Made by a program: the position numbers and the translations under genes. 64,000 bases of DNA from Janibacter sp. A1S7 (GTDB lineage Bacteria > Actinomycetota > Actinomycetes > Actinomycetales > Dermatophilaceae): positions 1,426,001-1,490,000 of the forward strand of contig NZ_CP144913.1 in the NCBI RefSeq assembly GCF_037198315.1, read 5' to 3'. Under the pieces are notes generated by a model. It made no database searches, was not told the origin of the DNA, and was given only the letters and a program-made list of their open reading frames with translations. Position 1 is the first letter of the stretch; every line of letters starts with the position of its first letter. Positions 1 to 7,792 of this stretch are shown here, piece after piece.

Positions 1-87
1 TTCCTTCGCCGCGTTCCGTCCCGGCAGGTCCGCCAAGGAGTCGGTGGGGTCGCCCTCGATGAGTCGAGGCATCGCGCTGTCGTTCAC
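1..87 (-). CDS. N-terminal start of a probable long-chain acyl-CoA ligase (partial)
   Basis: Only the first 29 codons lie in the window. The reading frame runs leftwards off the edge from a GTG at 87-85, with AAGGAG about 6 nt upstream. The peptide begins VNDSAMPRLIEGDPTDSLAD and has no stop. The theme 'short tail, then a SLADLP/RNAAKE stretch' resembles the N-terminus of FadD15-type AMP-forming ligases. In mycobacteria fadD15 sits beside the SRPBCC gene TB16.3, as here. The ligase would activate fatty acids to acyl-CoA. The identification rests mainly on gene order, because no ATP-binding motif is visible in so short a piece. Confidence 0.5.
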   Translation of the reverse strand, partial: MNDSAMPRLIEGDPTDSLADLPGRNAAKE

Positions 88-276
88 GAGTTCTCCTTCG
101 TTCGCCGTCCGGGCCAACCGTGCCCAGGGTTGTTCGGGATCGTGAGCGAGCCTACCGCCGCGCCGAGCACCGGCTCGGGGGCGCTGGCGGTGACGAGGGC
201 CATATGTGGCTGTCGTCCGCGCGGCCCGTCACACTGGTCGGTGCCCATCGGTCACCCACCAGACGAAGGAGCTGCC

Positions 277-633
277 GTGCGCGTCAGGAGCACTCCGGTC
301 GTCGACGTCGTCGACGAGACCTTCGTGCGCGCCGAGCCGCTGACGGTCCGGGCGGAACTGGAGGAGCCGGGCGTGCTCGACCGGCTCTGGCCGGGTCTGC
401 GGCTCGAGGTCGCGCAGGACCGGGGTGCGAAGGGGGTGCGCTGGTGGACCCGCGGCGAGGTCGCCGGGCGGGCGGAGATCTGGTTGGAGGAGGTGCCGGG
501 CGGCACGATCGTCCACCACTTCGTCCACGGGGAGCGGCAGTCCGCGTCCCGTCGGTGGGAGGCGCGCCACCGTCGTCGGTGGAAGAGTGGGATCCACGGG
601 ATCAAGGACCGGCTCGAGGGTCGTACGCGATAG
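277..633 (+). CDS. Small SRPBCC/polyketide-cyclase-like protein
   Basis: This 118-residue protein starts at a GTG preceded by GAAGGAG at 7-9 nt. It alternates short strands and ends with the basic helix GIHGIKDRLEGR. That layout, with a conserved tryptophan-rich middle (GVRWWTRGEV, then AEIWLEEVPGGTIVHHFVHG), fits the SRPBCC / polyketide cyclase lipid-transport fold. The next gene is a second, clearer member of the fold. The stop codon TAG (631-633) doubles as part of the candidate -10 element of the next gene. The ligand is unknown; a lipid or acyl-chain role is suggested only by the neighbouring ligase and acyltransferase genes. Confidence 0.65.
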   Translation: MRVRSTPVVDVVDETFVRAEPLTVRAELEEPGVLDRLWPGLRLEVAQDRGAKGVRWWTRGEVAGRAEIWLEEVPGGTIVHHFVHGERQSASRRWEARHRRRWKSGIHGIKDRLEGRTR

Positions 634-643
634 TCTTCCCGCC
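631..643 (+). promoter_or_regulatory. Candidate -10 element for a leaderless transcript
   Basis: TAGTCT at 631-636 is followed by exactly 7 nt and then the ATG at 644. No Shine-Dalgarno sequence fits in the gap. A transcript from this hexamer would start at or beside the ATG. Confidence 0.5.
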
Positions 644-1090
644 ATGGCCGACAGCACCCGCTCCAGCATCGTCGTCGACGCAGCCGCAGGAGACGTCCTC
701 GACATCATCGCCGACCTCGAGGCCTACCCGGAGTGGATCACGGAGTTCACGGCCGTGGAGATCCTCACCGAGGACGGTGACGGGTGGCCCGACCAGGCGC
801 AGTTCACCCTCGACGCCGGCCCCATCAAGGACACCTACACCCTCAAGTACCTCTGGGACGTCGAGGAGGACGGCCAGGGTGAGGTCTCGTGGAGTCTGAT
901 CGAGGCCTCCGTGCTCAAGGCGATGGACGGTTCCTACACCCTCACCTCCACTCCGGACGGTGGGACGGAGGTCGTCTACGACCTGACCGTCGACATCAAG
1001 GTGCCGATGCTGGGCATGCTCAAGCGCAAGGCGGAGAAGGTCATCGTGGACTCCGCCCTGCGCGACCTCAAGAAGCGCGCCGAGGTCTGA
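644..1090 (+). CDS. SRPBCC family protein (Rv2185c/TB16.3-like)
   Basis: The 148-residue protein spans a complete START/SRPBCC fold. Recognisable landmarks are DIIADLEAYPEWITEF near residues 18-33, the strand DTYTLKYLWDVEE, and the C-terminal helix PMLGMLKRKAEKVIVDSALR. These match the mycobacterial TB16.3 (Rv2185c) family closely in order and wording. Such proteins bind hydrophobic ligands in a helix-grip pocket; the ligand of this subfamily is not known. It is flanked by another SRPBCC gene upstream and an ArsA-like gene 7 nt downstream, the arrangement seen near fadD15 in mycobacteria. The ATG follows a leaderless-type -10. Confidence 0.85.
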   Translation: MADSTRSSIVVDAAAGDVLDIIADLEAYPEWITEFTAVEILTEDGDGWPDQAQFTLDAGPIKDTYTLKYLWDVEEDGQGEVSWSLIEASVLKAMDGSYTLTSTPDGGTEVVYDLTVDIKVPMLGMLKRKAEKVIVDSALRDLKKRAEV

Positions 1091-1097
1091 TCGGCCC

Positions 1098-2009
1098 GTG
1101 CGTGCACATCTCGTCGTCGGTGGGGGCGAGCATGCCGCCACGGTGACGGACCGCGTCGCCGCAAGCATCCCCCTTCGCCCGGCCGTCCGCAGCCACCGGG
1201 CCGCCGCAGAGGGCTCCGACCCCGTGCTCGAGGCCATCGCGCACTACCTGGACCGCCTGCTCGCCGCTCTGGACCTGCCTGCGCCCGTCGTCGCCGACCT
1301 CGTCGGCCGGTTGCTGCCCGCGGAGCTGGCGACGCTCCTGCGTCTGGCGCGCTCGCTCGACCAGGCCGAGGTCGACGACCACGGGATCGTCGCCACGGTC
1401 GACATCGAGGTGGCCCGCCTGCTCGACCTGCCGCAGCGGGTGGCCCGTGCCTTCGCGGCCTTCGTACCGGTCGTCGCCCGCTGGGAGGTACTCGTCGCGC
1501 CAGAGGGCGTGGGCAACCTGCCCGCACCGGAGCCACCCGTCCTCACTGCCCTGCGCGAGGGCGCGGATTTGCTGGAGCGCCTCGATGCCGCGCTCGCCGA
1601 CCCCGAGGTGACCGCCGTGCACCTCGCGCCGCCGGACGGGCCCGTCGGGGCGGCCCGCCGCGCCGACGCAGAGGTACTGCTGGCGCTCATGGGCCGCACG
1701 CTCACCGCCGTCCACCCCGGCGGTGGCTCCGGCGTGGAGCACCTCCCGGCATCACCGACCGAGGATCTCCCGTCCCTCGAGCGGCGCGGCGAGGAGTGGT
1801 TGCTGCACATCGGCCTGCCGGGAGTGCGGGCCGCCGACCTCGACCTGGTGCGCCACGACGACGAACTCGTCCTCGGCTGTGCCGGACGCACGCGTCGGGT
1901 GCTGTTGCCGTCGGTTCTACGCCGGTGCGACATCGGTCGCGCCGGTGTGGCCGCGGGCGTGCTCACGCTCACCATGACTCCTGATGAGAGGGTGTGGCCC
2001 CGTGGATGA
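1098..2009 (+). CDS. ArsA-like protein lacking a visible P-loop
   Basis: The 303-residue protein begins at a GTG 7 nt after the SRPBCC stop. Its last ~75 residues (LLHIGLPGVRAADLDLVRHD, then VLLPSVLRRC and VAAGVLTLTM) look like the small beta-sandwich that closes ArsA/Get3-type ATPases (ArsA_HSP20). The N-terminal strand LVVGGGEHAATVTDRVAASI sits where the deviant Walker A (GKGGVGKT) should be, but no lysine or glycine-rich loop is present. The family (Rv2184c position) is normally an ATPase of about 380 residues, so this copy seems shortened and probably does not bind ATP in the usual way. The next gene overlaps it by 8 nt. Confidence 0.6.
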   Translation: MRAHLVVGGGEHAATVTDRVAASIPLRPAVRSHRAAAEGSDPVLEAIAHYLDRLLAALDLPAPVVADLVGRLLPAELATLLRLARSLDQAEVDDHGIVATVDIEVARLLDLPQRVARAFAAFVPVVARWEVLVAPEGVGNLPAPEPPVLTALREGADLLERLDAALADPEVTAVHLAPPDGPVGAARRADAEVLLALMGRTLTAVHPGGGSGVEHLPASPTEDLPSLERRGEEWLLHIGLPGVRAADLDLVRHDDELVLGCAGRTRRVLLPSVLRRCDIGRAGVAAGVLTLTMTPDERVWPRG

Positions 2010-2313
2010 CAACTCGCAGCCCCAGGACGTGGTCGTCCAGCTCCTGCGGGTCCTCTCGGAGGTCGACCTCGACGGGCTGGGCGAGGACCTGCGCCGGGTC
2101 GACGGCGCCACCGCTCGTCGGGCGATCGCCGGGGCGAGCATGCTCGCAGAGGCACTCACCCGTGCCACGTTCGGCAGCGAGACGGTCGCGGACGCGCTCG
2201 GGGTCGACTTCGGCGATCCACCCTTCCACGAGCAACAGCGTTCGCCGGGGGTGCGGATCACCGTGCACGACGACGACGCCGCCACGGCCATCGACCCCGC
2301 AAGTGAGGCGTGA
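2002..2313 (+). CDS. Small conserved-looking hypothetical protein
   Basis: The frame starts at a GTG overlapping the end of the ArsA-like gene by 8 nt and encodes 103 residues (VDDNSQPQDVVVQLLRVLSE...). It is acidic and mostly helical in appearance, with no signal peptide, membrane segment or cysteine. I do not recognise the family. Its tight overlap with the upstream gene and 7-nt gap to the downstream ROK kinase suggest that it is translated as part of this operon. Confidence 0.55.
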   Translation: MDDNSQPQDVVVQLLRVLSEVDLDGLGEDLRRVDGATARRAIAGASMLAEALTRATFGSETVADALGVDFGDPPFHEQQRSPGVRITVHDDDAATAIDPASEA

Positions 2314-2320
2314 TGCAGCA

Positions 2321-3283
2321 ATGAGCCAGGCACCAGCAGTCGGGATCGACATCGGCGGCACCAAGATCGCGGGGGCGCTCGTCGACCCCCACGGACGGAT
2401 CACCCACCGCGAGCAGCTGCCGACGCCCGGTGTCGGCACGAAGCAGATCCTCGACACCACCGCTGAGATGGTCACCACCCTCGTGGCCGCGTCCGGCGGC
2501 GACGTGACGGGCATCGGGATGGCCTGCGCGGGGATGGTCGACGGCCGCGCCGGTCGGCTGTGGTTCTCGCCCAACCTGCCCCTGCGCGACCTCGACGTCG
2601 CCGCGCAGATCCGCCAGCGCACCGGTCACGACGTCGTCCTCGAGAACGACGCCAACGCGGCCGCTTGGGGCGAGTACCGCTTCGGTGCCGGCACCGACTG
2701 CGAGGACATGCTCCTGGCCACCGTCGGCACCGGTGTCGGCGGGGGGTGCATCATCGACGACCGGCTCCTGCGGGGGGCCTTCGGCATCGGCGGCGAGATC
2801 GGGCACATCACCATCGACCCCAACGGACCCCGCTGCGGCTGTGGCAACGACGGTTGCCTCGAGGTCTACGCCTCCGGCACCGCCCTGGAGCGGTACGCCA
2901 GAGAGCTCATCGCGTCCGGCGATGCGAAGGGGGCCGGCCTTCGTGAGCGCTGCGGCGGCGCCCCCGAAGCGCTCACCGGCCAGGACGTGACCGAGCTGGC
3001 CCGCGACGGGGACGAGGGTGCGGTCGCCCTCTTCACCCGGCTCGGGACCCGTCTGGGTGAGGGGCTGGCCTCGGTGTGCGCGGTCGTCGACCCGGCCATC
3101 GTGGTCGTCGGCGGGGGCGTCGCCGACACCGGCGCCCTCCTGATCGGCCCGACCACGGATGCCTTCGCCGCCCACCTCATCGGGCGCGGTCACCGTCCGT
3201 CGCCGACCATCGTGGCCGCCACCCTCGGCAACGACGCGGGGCTCGTCGGTGCCGCTACCCTGGCCCGGGAGATCGCCGCGTGA
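2321..3283 (+). CDS. ROK family sugar kinase (first of a tandem pair)
   Basis: This 320-residue protein has the full ROK signature. The phosphate-binding DIGGTK lies near residues 10-15, the ENDANAAAWGEYRFG block near 107-121, and the GTGVGGG loop follows. The zinc site CGCGNDGCLE carries the cysteines of the CxCGxxGCxE motif, and a C-terminal VVVGGGVAD closes the second ATPase lobe. ROK kinases phosphorylate glucose or related sugars with ATP. The 3' end overlaps the next ROK gene by 4 nt (GTGA), so the two are translationally coupled. Which sugar this copy uses cannot be read from sequence; the downstream copy looks closer to Streptomyces GlkA. The ATG was chosen because it begins just before the first beta strand. 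Confidence 0.88.
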   Translation: MSQAPAVGIDIGGTKIAGALVDPHGRITHREQLPTPGVGTKQILDTTAEMVTTLVAASGGDVTGIGMACAGMVDGRAGRLWFSPNLPLRDLDVAAQIRQRTGHDVVLENDANAAAWGEYRFGAGTDCEDMLLATVGTGVGGGCIIDDRLLRGAFGIGGEIGHITIDPNGPRCGCGNDGCLEVYASGTALERYARELIASGDAKGAGLRERCGGAPEALTGQDVTELARDGDEGAVALFTRLGTRLGEGLASVCAVVDPAIVVVGGGVADTGALLIGPTTDAFAAHLIGRGHRPSPTIVAATLGNDAGLVGAATLAREIAA

Positions 3284-4254
3284 GCTCGCGCGTGGGCATC
3301 GACATCGGAGGGACCAAGGTCTCCGGCGGCGTCCTCGACGACGACGGCCGGATCCTCGTGCGCACCCGCCGGGACACCCCGGACCGCTCCAATGCGCCGC
3401 GCGTCGTCGAGGACACGATCGTCGAGGTCTTCGAGGAGCTGCTCGCACTCGCGGACGAGGCGGGGGTCGAGCCACCGGCCACGGTGGGTGTCGGCGCAGC
3501 CGGCTTCGTGGCCGCCGACCGGGCGACCGTCGTCTTCGCGCCGCACCTGTCGTGGCGCAACGAGCCGTTGCGCGAGTCGCTCGGCCAGCGCATCGACCTG
3601 CCGATCGTCATCGAGAACGACGCCAACGCCGCGCTGTGGGCCGAGTACCGGTTCGGCGCGGCGCGCGGGGCCACCCATGCCGTGATGATCACCCTGGGCA
3701 CCGGTATCGGCGGTGCCCTCCTCGTCGGTGGCCACCTGGTGCGTGGTCGCTACGGGATCGCCGGCGAGTTCGGGCACATGCAGGTCGTGCCCGGGGGTCA
3801 GCGCTGCGAGTGCGGCAACCGCGGCTGCTGGGAGCAGTACTCCTCCGGCAACGCCCTGGTGCGCGAGGCACGGGGGATGGCGATGGCCAACTCCCCGATG
3901 GCGGCCGACCTGATCGCCCACGTCGGCGGCGACGTGGAGGACCTGACCGGCCCGCGCATCACCGACGCGGCCAAGGAGGGCGACGCGACCGCCATCGAGC
4001 TGCTCGGCGAGATCGGCCACTGGCTCGGGGTCGGTATCGCCGACCTCGCGGCGGCCCTGGACCCCGAGGTCTTCGTCGTCGGTGGGGGAGTCAGTGCTGC
4101 GGAGGACCTGCTCCTGGGCCCTGCGCGCGACACCTTCGCCCGCCAGCTGGCCGGACGCGGCTACCGCCCGGCCGCGCGGATCGTCACCGCCCGTTTCGGC
4201 CCCGACGCAGGCCTCATCGGTGCCGCGACGCTGGGGGCCGAGGGCGGGGTCTGA
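3280..4254 (+). CDS. glk: ROK family glucokinase (second of a tandem pair)
   Basis: This 324-residue protein starts at a GTG that overlaps the upstream stop by 4 nt. It carries DIGGTK near residues 8-13, VIENDANAALWAEYRFG, the loop TLGTGIGGAL and the zinc motif CECGNRGCWEQ. The block VGVGAAGFVAADRATVVFAP followed by HLSWRNEPL is very like Streptomyces GlkA, the ATP-dependent glucokinase that also mediates carbon-catabolite control. Function: glucose plus ATP to glucose 6-phosphate in the cytoplasm. Two complete, similar but clearly diverged ROK kinases in one operon suggest division of labour rather than a recent duplication. Confidence 0.88.
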   Translation: MSSRVGIDIGGTKVSGGVLDDDGRILVRTRRDTPDRSNAPRVVEDTIVEVFEELLALADEAGVEPPATVGVGAAGFVAADRATVVFAPHLSWRNEPLRESLGQRIDLPIVIENDANAALWAEYRFGAARGATHAVMITLGTGIGGALLVGGHLVRGRYGIAGEFGHMQVVPGGQRCECGNRGCWEQYSSGNALVREARGMAMANSPMAADLIAHVGGDVEDLTGPRITDAAKEGDATAIELLGEIGHWLGVGIADLAAALDPEVFVVGGGVSAAEDLLLGPARDTFARQLAGRGYRPAARIVTARFGPDAGLIGAATLGAEGGV

Positions 4255-4296
4255 GCCTCCGGCTCGGCGACCCGCGCCCCCGGCGTCCTCCCGGCG

Positions 4297-4908
4297 TCAG
4301 ACGCGGGCGCCGTGGTCGGGGTCGTAGCCGCGGTCCGTGGGCTGGCGCAGGACGAGGCAGGCGAAGCCTCCGAGGATCAGCGCGATGACGATCATCGTCG
4401 ACCAGAAGCCGTTCGAGCGGGTGAGCAGGAGCCACACCAGCCCGAGCGGGCCGAGGACGAGACCGACCACCGCGCCCCAGAAGAGACGGTCGCCCCACGG
4501 GGGGAGCGGTGCCGGTGGGGGCGGGGTGAAACCCTCCTCGTCGTCGGCGTCCTCGAGGAAGCCGTCGTCGTTGCCCAGCAGCGCGTCCGCGACGGAGTTC
4601 GTCGGGTCGGTGCGCCACGGCACCGGCTCGGGCAACTCCGGCTCGCGCGGCCGGCCGGCCCGGCCGGGCATCGGGACGTCGACGTCGCCGGTGGACTGGG
4701 CCGGCCCCCTTCGCCCCGGAGGGGGAGGCAACCGGACGTCACCGGTCGACTGGCGGCGGGGTGGCCCGACAGTGGGGTCGGACGATTCGTCGGTCACCGT
4801 CGACGCGCCGGTGTCCGGCCCGTCCTGCGGGGTCTCGTCCCACCGGGCGACGATGGACTCGAAGATCGCGTCCACATCCCGCTCCTCGGGGTGCTGTCGT
4901 TCGACCAT
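4297..4908 (-). CDS. Membrane-anchored protein with a long acidic, proline-rich cytoplasmic part
   Basis: The 203-residue product (start MVERQHPEERDVDAIFESIV) has a charged, low-complexity first ~135 residues containing two copies of QSTGDV flanked by prolines. Two adjacent hydrophobic helices follow: RLFWGAVVGLVLGPLGLVWL and WSTMIVIALILGGFACLVLR. A tail ends in DRGYDPDHGARV. It is likely a small integral membrane protein with its N-terminus in the cytoplasm. An upstream in-frame ATG exists, but the chosen one has GAAGAGG before it. It is divergent from the acyltransferase gene, as a similar small membrane protein gene is in related genomes. Function is not known. Confidence 0.7.
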   Translation of the reverse strand: MVERQHPEERDVDAIFESIVARWDETPQDGPDTGASTVTDESSDPTVGPPRRQSTGDVRLPPPPGRRGPAQSTGDVDVPMPGRAGRPREPELPEPVPWRTDPTNSVADALLGNDDGFLEDADDEEGFTPPPPAPLPPWGDRLFWGAVVGLVLGPLGLVWLLLTRSNGFWSTMIVIALILGGFACLVLRQPTDRGYDPDHGARV

Positions 4909-5018
4909 TCGCCTCTTCCCCCCATCCGTGACGTCGTGCTGCGCTTTCCCCCAGTCTCGCACGCGTGAGCACGGGCCGACGTGTCGTAGAGTTCGGTGCG
5001 ATCAGGAGGAGGCACCAG

Positions 5019-5831
5019 GTGTTCTATTGGATGCTCAAGATGGTCTTCGTCGGGCCACTGCTCAAGCTGTTGTTCCGCCCGCGGGTGGAGGGCTTGGAGC
5101 ACATCCCCGACGAGGGGGCGGCCATCCTGGCCAGCAACCACCTGTCCTTCTCGGACTCGATCTTCCTCCCGCTGGCCCTGGAGCGTCGTCTGACCTTCCT
5201 CGCGAAGGCCGACTACTTCACCGGCACGGGGGTCAAGGGGCGGCTGACGGCAGCCTTCTTCCGTGGCGTGGGCCAGCTGCCGATCGACCGCAGCGGTGGT
5301 GGGGCGAGCGAGGCCGCCCTCAACGCCGGGCTGAAGGTCCTCGAGGGCGGTGGCCTGCTGGGTCTCTACCCGGAGGGCACTCGCTCGCCCGACTCGCGCC
5401 TCTACCGCGGCCGCACCGGTGTCGCCCGGATGGCGCTGACCGCCGGTGTGCCGGTCATCCCCGTCGCCATGATCGACACCGACAAGGCCCAGCCCACCGG
5501 TCAGATCATCCCGAACATCCGCCAGATCGGGATCAGGATCGGCACGCCGCTCGACTTCTCCCGCTACGAGGGGATGGAGGGCGACCGCTTCGTGCTGCGC
5601 TCCATCACCGACGAGATCATGTACGACCTGATGCAGCTGTCCGAGCAGGAGTACGTCGACATGTACGCCACGTCGATGAAGGAGCGCCTGCTCACCAGGG
5701 CAAAGCGACGCGCCCGTGAGCTGCAGGAGGCCGCACGACCGGGACGCGCCGTCCCGGAGCTGGAGGAGGCGTTGGGCGGCGACGAGGACGAGGCCAACCC
5801 CTGGTCCGACGAGAGTCGGGACGGGCTCTAG
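5019..5831 (+). CDS. 1-acyl-sn-glycerol-3-phosphate acyltransferase (PlsC family)
   Basis: The 270-residue enzyme carries the PlsC signature: block I NHLSFSD with the catalytic His41 and Asp46, block II GVGQLPIDRS, block III LYPEGTRSPD (Glu119) and block IV VIPVAMIDT. It would transfer an acyl chain to lysophosphatidate at the inner face of the membrane, making phosphatidate for phospholipid synthesis. The GTG at 5019 was chosen because AGGAGG lies 6-11 nt upstream; an earlier in-frame GTG would add an unlikely charged extension. TAGAGT at 4987-4992 is a plausible -10. A MacS-type sensor kinase gene begins 3 nt after the stop. Confidence 0.87.
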   Translation: MFYWMLKMVFVGPLLKLLFRPRVEGLEHIPDEGAAILASNHLSFSDSIFLPLALERRLTFLAKADYFTGTGVKGRLTAAFFRGVGQLPIDRSGGGASEAALNAGLKVLEGGGLLGLYPEGTRSPDSRLYRGRTGVARMALTAGVPVIPVAMIDTDKAQPTGQIIPNIRQIGIRIGTPLDFSRYEGMEGDRFVLRSITDEIMYDLMQLSEQEYVDMYATSMKERLLTRAKRRARELQEAARPGRAVPELEEALGGDEDEANPWSDESRDGL

Positions 5832-5834
5832 ACC

Positions 5835-7034
5835 ATGACCATCGAGCCGGGGGGCGGGGGAGCACCGCGGCGCTACCGTCCCTCCCCGCTCTTCGACAGC
5901 GCCGCCGGGCGTGGTCTGGCCGTCTACCGTCTCCTCGCGCTCGCCTACGCCGGGATCCTCGTCGTCGGTCACCGTGACCACGTCGTCCTGTGGTGGCCGA
6001 TCCTCGCCTTCGGCGTCGTCGCCCTCACCTGGTCGGTCATCGCCCCGCTGCGACCACGGCCGACCGTGCTCGCCGTCGGCATCGAGCTGCTCATCGCGTG
6101 CGTCGGCATCTTCCTCACCAGCGTCGTGTACGACTCCGCCTCGGTCGCGGACGGGATCTCCACCGTCCCGGGTGTGTGGGCCGCCTCGCCGGTGATAGCG
6201 GGGGCCCTGCTCGCCGGGATGCGCGGGGGAGTCCTCGCCGCGCTCGTGATCTCGGTGGCCAACATCATCCAGGCCGTGGAGCCCAGCCAGCTGACGTACC
6301 ACAACATCGTCCTGCTGCTCCTGGTCGGCGCACTGATCGGTCTGGCGGTGCAGCTGGCCCGGGAGAGCCAGCAGCGCCTCGAGCAGGCCATCGCCGCCAG
6401 CGAGCGTCTGGCCGAGCGCGAGCGGATCGGTCGCCAGGTGCACGACGGCGTCCTCCAGGCACTCGCGCTGATCCACCGCCGCGGTCGTGCCATGGGCGGC
6501 GAAGGGGTGGACCTCGCCGAGCTCGCAGCGGACCAGGAGCGGTCCCTGCGCACGATGATCTCCCGGCTCGAGCCGGTGCCCCCTGCGAGGTCCGGAGCCA
6601 CCGCGTCAACCACGTCGCGGGCGGAGTGCGCCGATCTCGCCGCGATCCTGAGCCGGTTGCGGACGGCCCGGGTCGAGGTCGTCCTCCCCGCCGGCGAGGT
6701 GCCTCTGCCGGCCCCGACGGCGGAGGAGGTCGAGGCGGCCGTGGTCGCCGCCCTGGACAACGTCGAGCGGCACGCCGGCAGCGGCGCGCGCGCATGGGTG
6801 CTGCTGGACGCCGACGACGAGGGGCTCGAGGTCGTCGTCCGGGACAACGGCACCGGGATCGCGCCCGAGCGACTCGTCGAGGCGGCGGCGGAGGGACGGT
6901 TGGGGGCCAGCCTTTCGATCCGTGGTCGGATGGTCGACCTCGGCGGGGACGCGAGCTGGCGCTCCCCGGCCGGTGGAGGGACGACGGTGACCCTCACCCT
7001 GCCCGCCGAGCACATGGCAGGCTCCTGGTCATGA
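5835..7034 (+). CDS. MacS-family two-component sensor histidine kinase
   Basis: The 399-residue protein has five or so hydrophobic segments in residues ~27-172, then a dimerisation helix with the HisKA_3 motif RIGRQVHDGVLQALAL. The phospho-accepting histidine is His203. The HATPase_c domain follows, with the N-box ALDNVERHAG and the G-boxes DNGTGIAP and GRLGASLSIRGR. The overlap ATGA with the next gene couples it to a LuxR-type regulator, its obvious partner. The stimulus is not known; the membrane region lacks a large extracellular loop, which suggests sensing within or near the membrane. Confidence 0.87.
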   Translation: MTIEPGGGGAPRRYRPSPLFDSAAGRGLAVYRLLALAYAGILVVGHRDHVVLWWPILAFGVVALTWSVIAPLRPRPTVLAVGIELLIACVGIFLTSVVYDSASVADGISTVPGVWAASPVIAGALLAGMRGGVLAALVISVANIIQAVEPSQLTYHNIVLLLLVGALIGLAVQLARESQQRLEQAIAASERLAERERIGRQVHDGVLQALALIHRRGRAMGGEGVDLAELAADQERSLRTMISRLEPVPPARSGATASTTSRAECADLAAILSRLRTARVEVVLPAGEVPLPAPTAEEVEAAVVAALDNVERHAGSGARAWVLLDADDEGLEVVVRDNGTGIAPERLVEAAAEGRLGASLSIRGRMVDLGGDASWRSPAGGGTTVTLTLPAEHMAGSWS

Positions 7035-7729
7035 GCGCTGCCCCGACCGCACTGACGGTCCTCGTCGCCGACGACCACCCGCTGTGGCGGGACGCGCTCG
7101 TGCGGGATCTGCAGGAAGCCGGCTTCGACGTCGTCGGCACCGCCTCCGACGGGCCGTCGGCGGTGCATCGGACCCGCGCGACCACGCCCGAGGTCCTCGT
7201 CCTCGACCTCAACCTCCCGCAGCTGCGCGGTGACGAGGTCTGCCGCGCCATCGGTGACCTGCCGACCCGGGTGCTCATCCTCTCGGCCAGCGGTGAGGAG
7301 AAGGACGTGCTGGCGGCGGTCAAGGCCGGCGCCAGCGGGTACCTCGTCAAGTCCGCATCGCCGGGGGAGATCCTGGCTGCGGTGACCGCGACCGGCGCCG
7401 GCGAGGCCGTCTTCACGCCCGGGCTGGCGGGTCTGGTGCTCGGTGAGTTCCGCGAGATGAGCAGCCGGGCCAAGGCCGCATCGCAGGACGCCCCGGAGGA
7501 GACCGGGCGATCCGACCGCGCCGACGTCCCCGAGCTGACCGACCGGGAGGTCGAGATCCTGCGGTACGTCGCGATGGGGATGACGGCCAGGGAGATCGCC
7601 GCCGACCTCGTCCTCTCCCACCGGACGGTGCAGAACCACGTGCAGAACATCCTCGGCAAGCTCCACCTGCACAACCGCGTGGAGCTGACGCGCTTCGCGA
7701 TCAGCCGTGGACTCGACCAGCCGGGGTGA
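7031..7729 (+). CDS. LuxR/NarL-family response regulator
   Basis: The 232-residue protein has a receiver domain with the acidic pair in VADDHP (Asp14-Asp15), the phospho-acceptor Asp59 in LVLDLNLP and Lys107 in YLVKSAS. A linker follows, and then a LuxR helix-turn-helix (ELTDREVEILRYVAMG... IAADLVLSHRTVQNHVQNIL) near residues 165-228. Its start overlaps the histidine kinase stop by 4 nt, so the two are a cotranslated two-component pair. Target genes cannot be inferred; the adjacent acyltransferase and DAHP synthase genes are possibilities only. Confidence 0.9.
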   Translation: MSAAPTALTVLVADDHPLWRDALVRDLQEAGFDVVGTASDGPSAVHRTRATTPEVLVLDLNLPQLRGDEVCRAIGDLPTRVLILSASGEEKDVLAAVKAGASGYLVKSASPGEILAAVTATGAGEAVFTPGLAGLVLGEFREMSSRAKAASQDAPEETGRSDRADVPELTDREVEILRYVAMGMTAREIAADLVLSHRTVQNHVQNILGKLHLHNRVELTRFAISRGLDQPG

Positions 7730-7780
7730 GCACGGGGCGCCGCAGGGTGGACGGGTGTCCGCTGCAGCGGCCGGGATGCC

Positions 7781-7792
7781 TATCCTTGGGGC
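7781..7792 (+). promoter_or_regulatory. Candidate -10 element for leaderless DAHP synthase mRNA
   Basis: TATCCT at 7781-7786 lies 6 nt before the GTG at 7793, with no ribosome binding site between. This is the expected geometry of an actinobacterial leaderless transcript. Confidence 0.6.

Noticed and set aside
88..276. Gene in the gap between the ligase start and the first SRPBCC gene
   Set aside because: Frames here lack a ribosome binding site and only extend the downstream gene; the gap probably holds divergent promoters.
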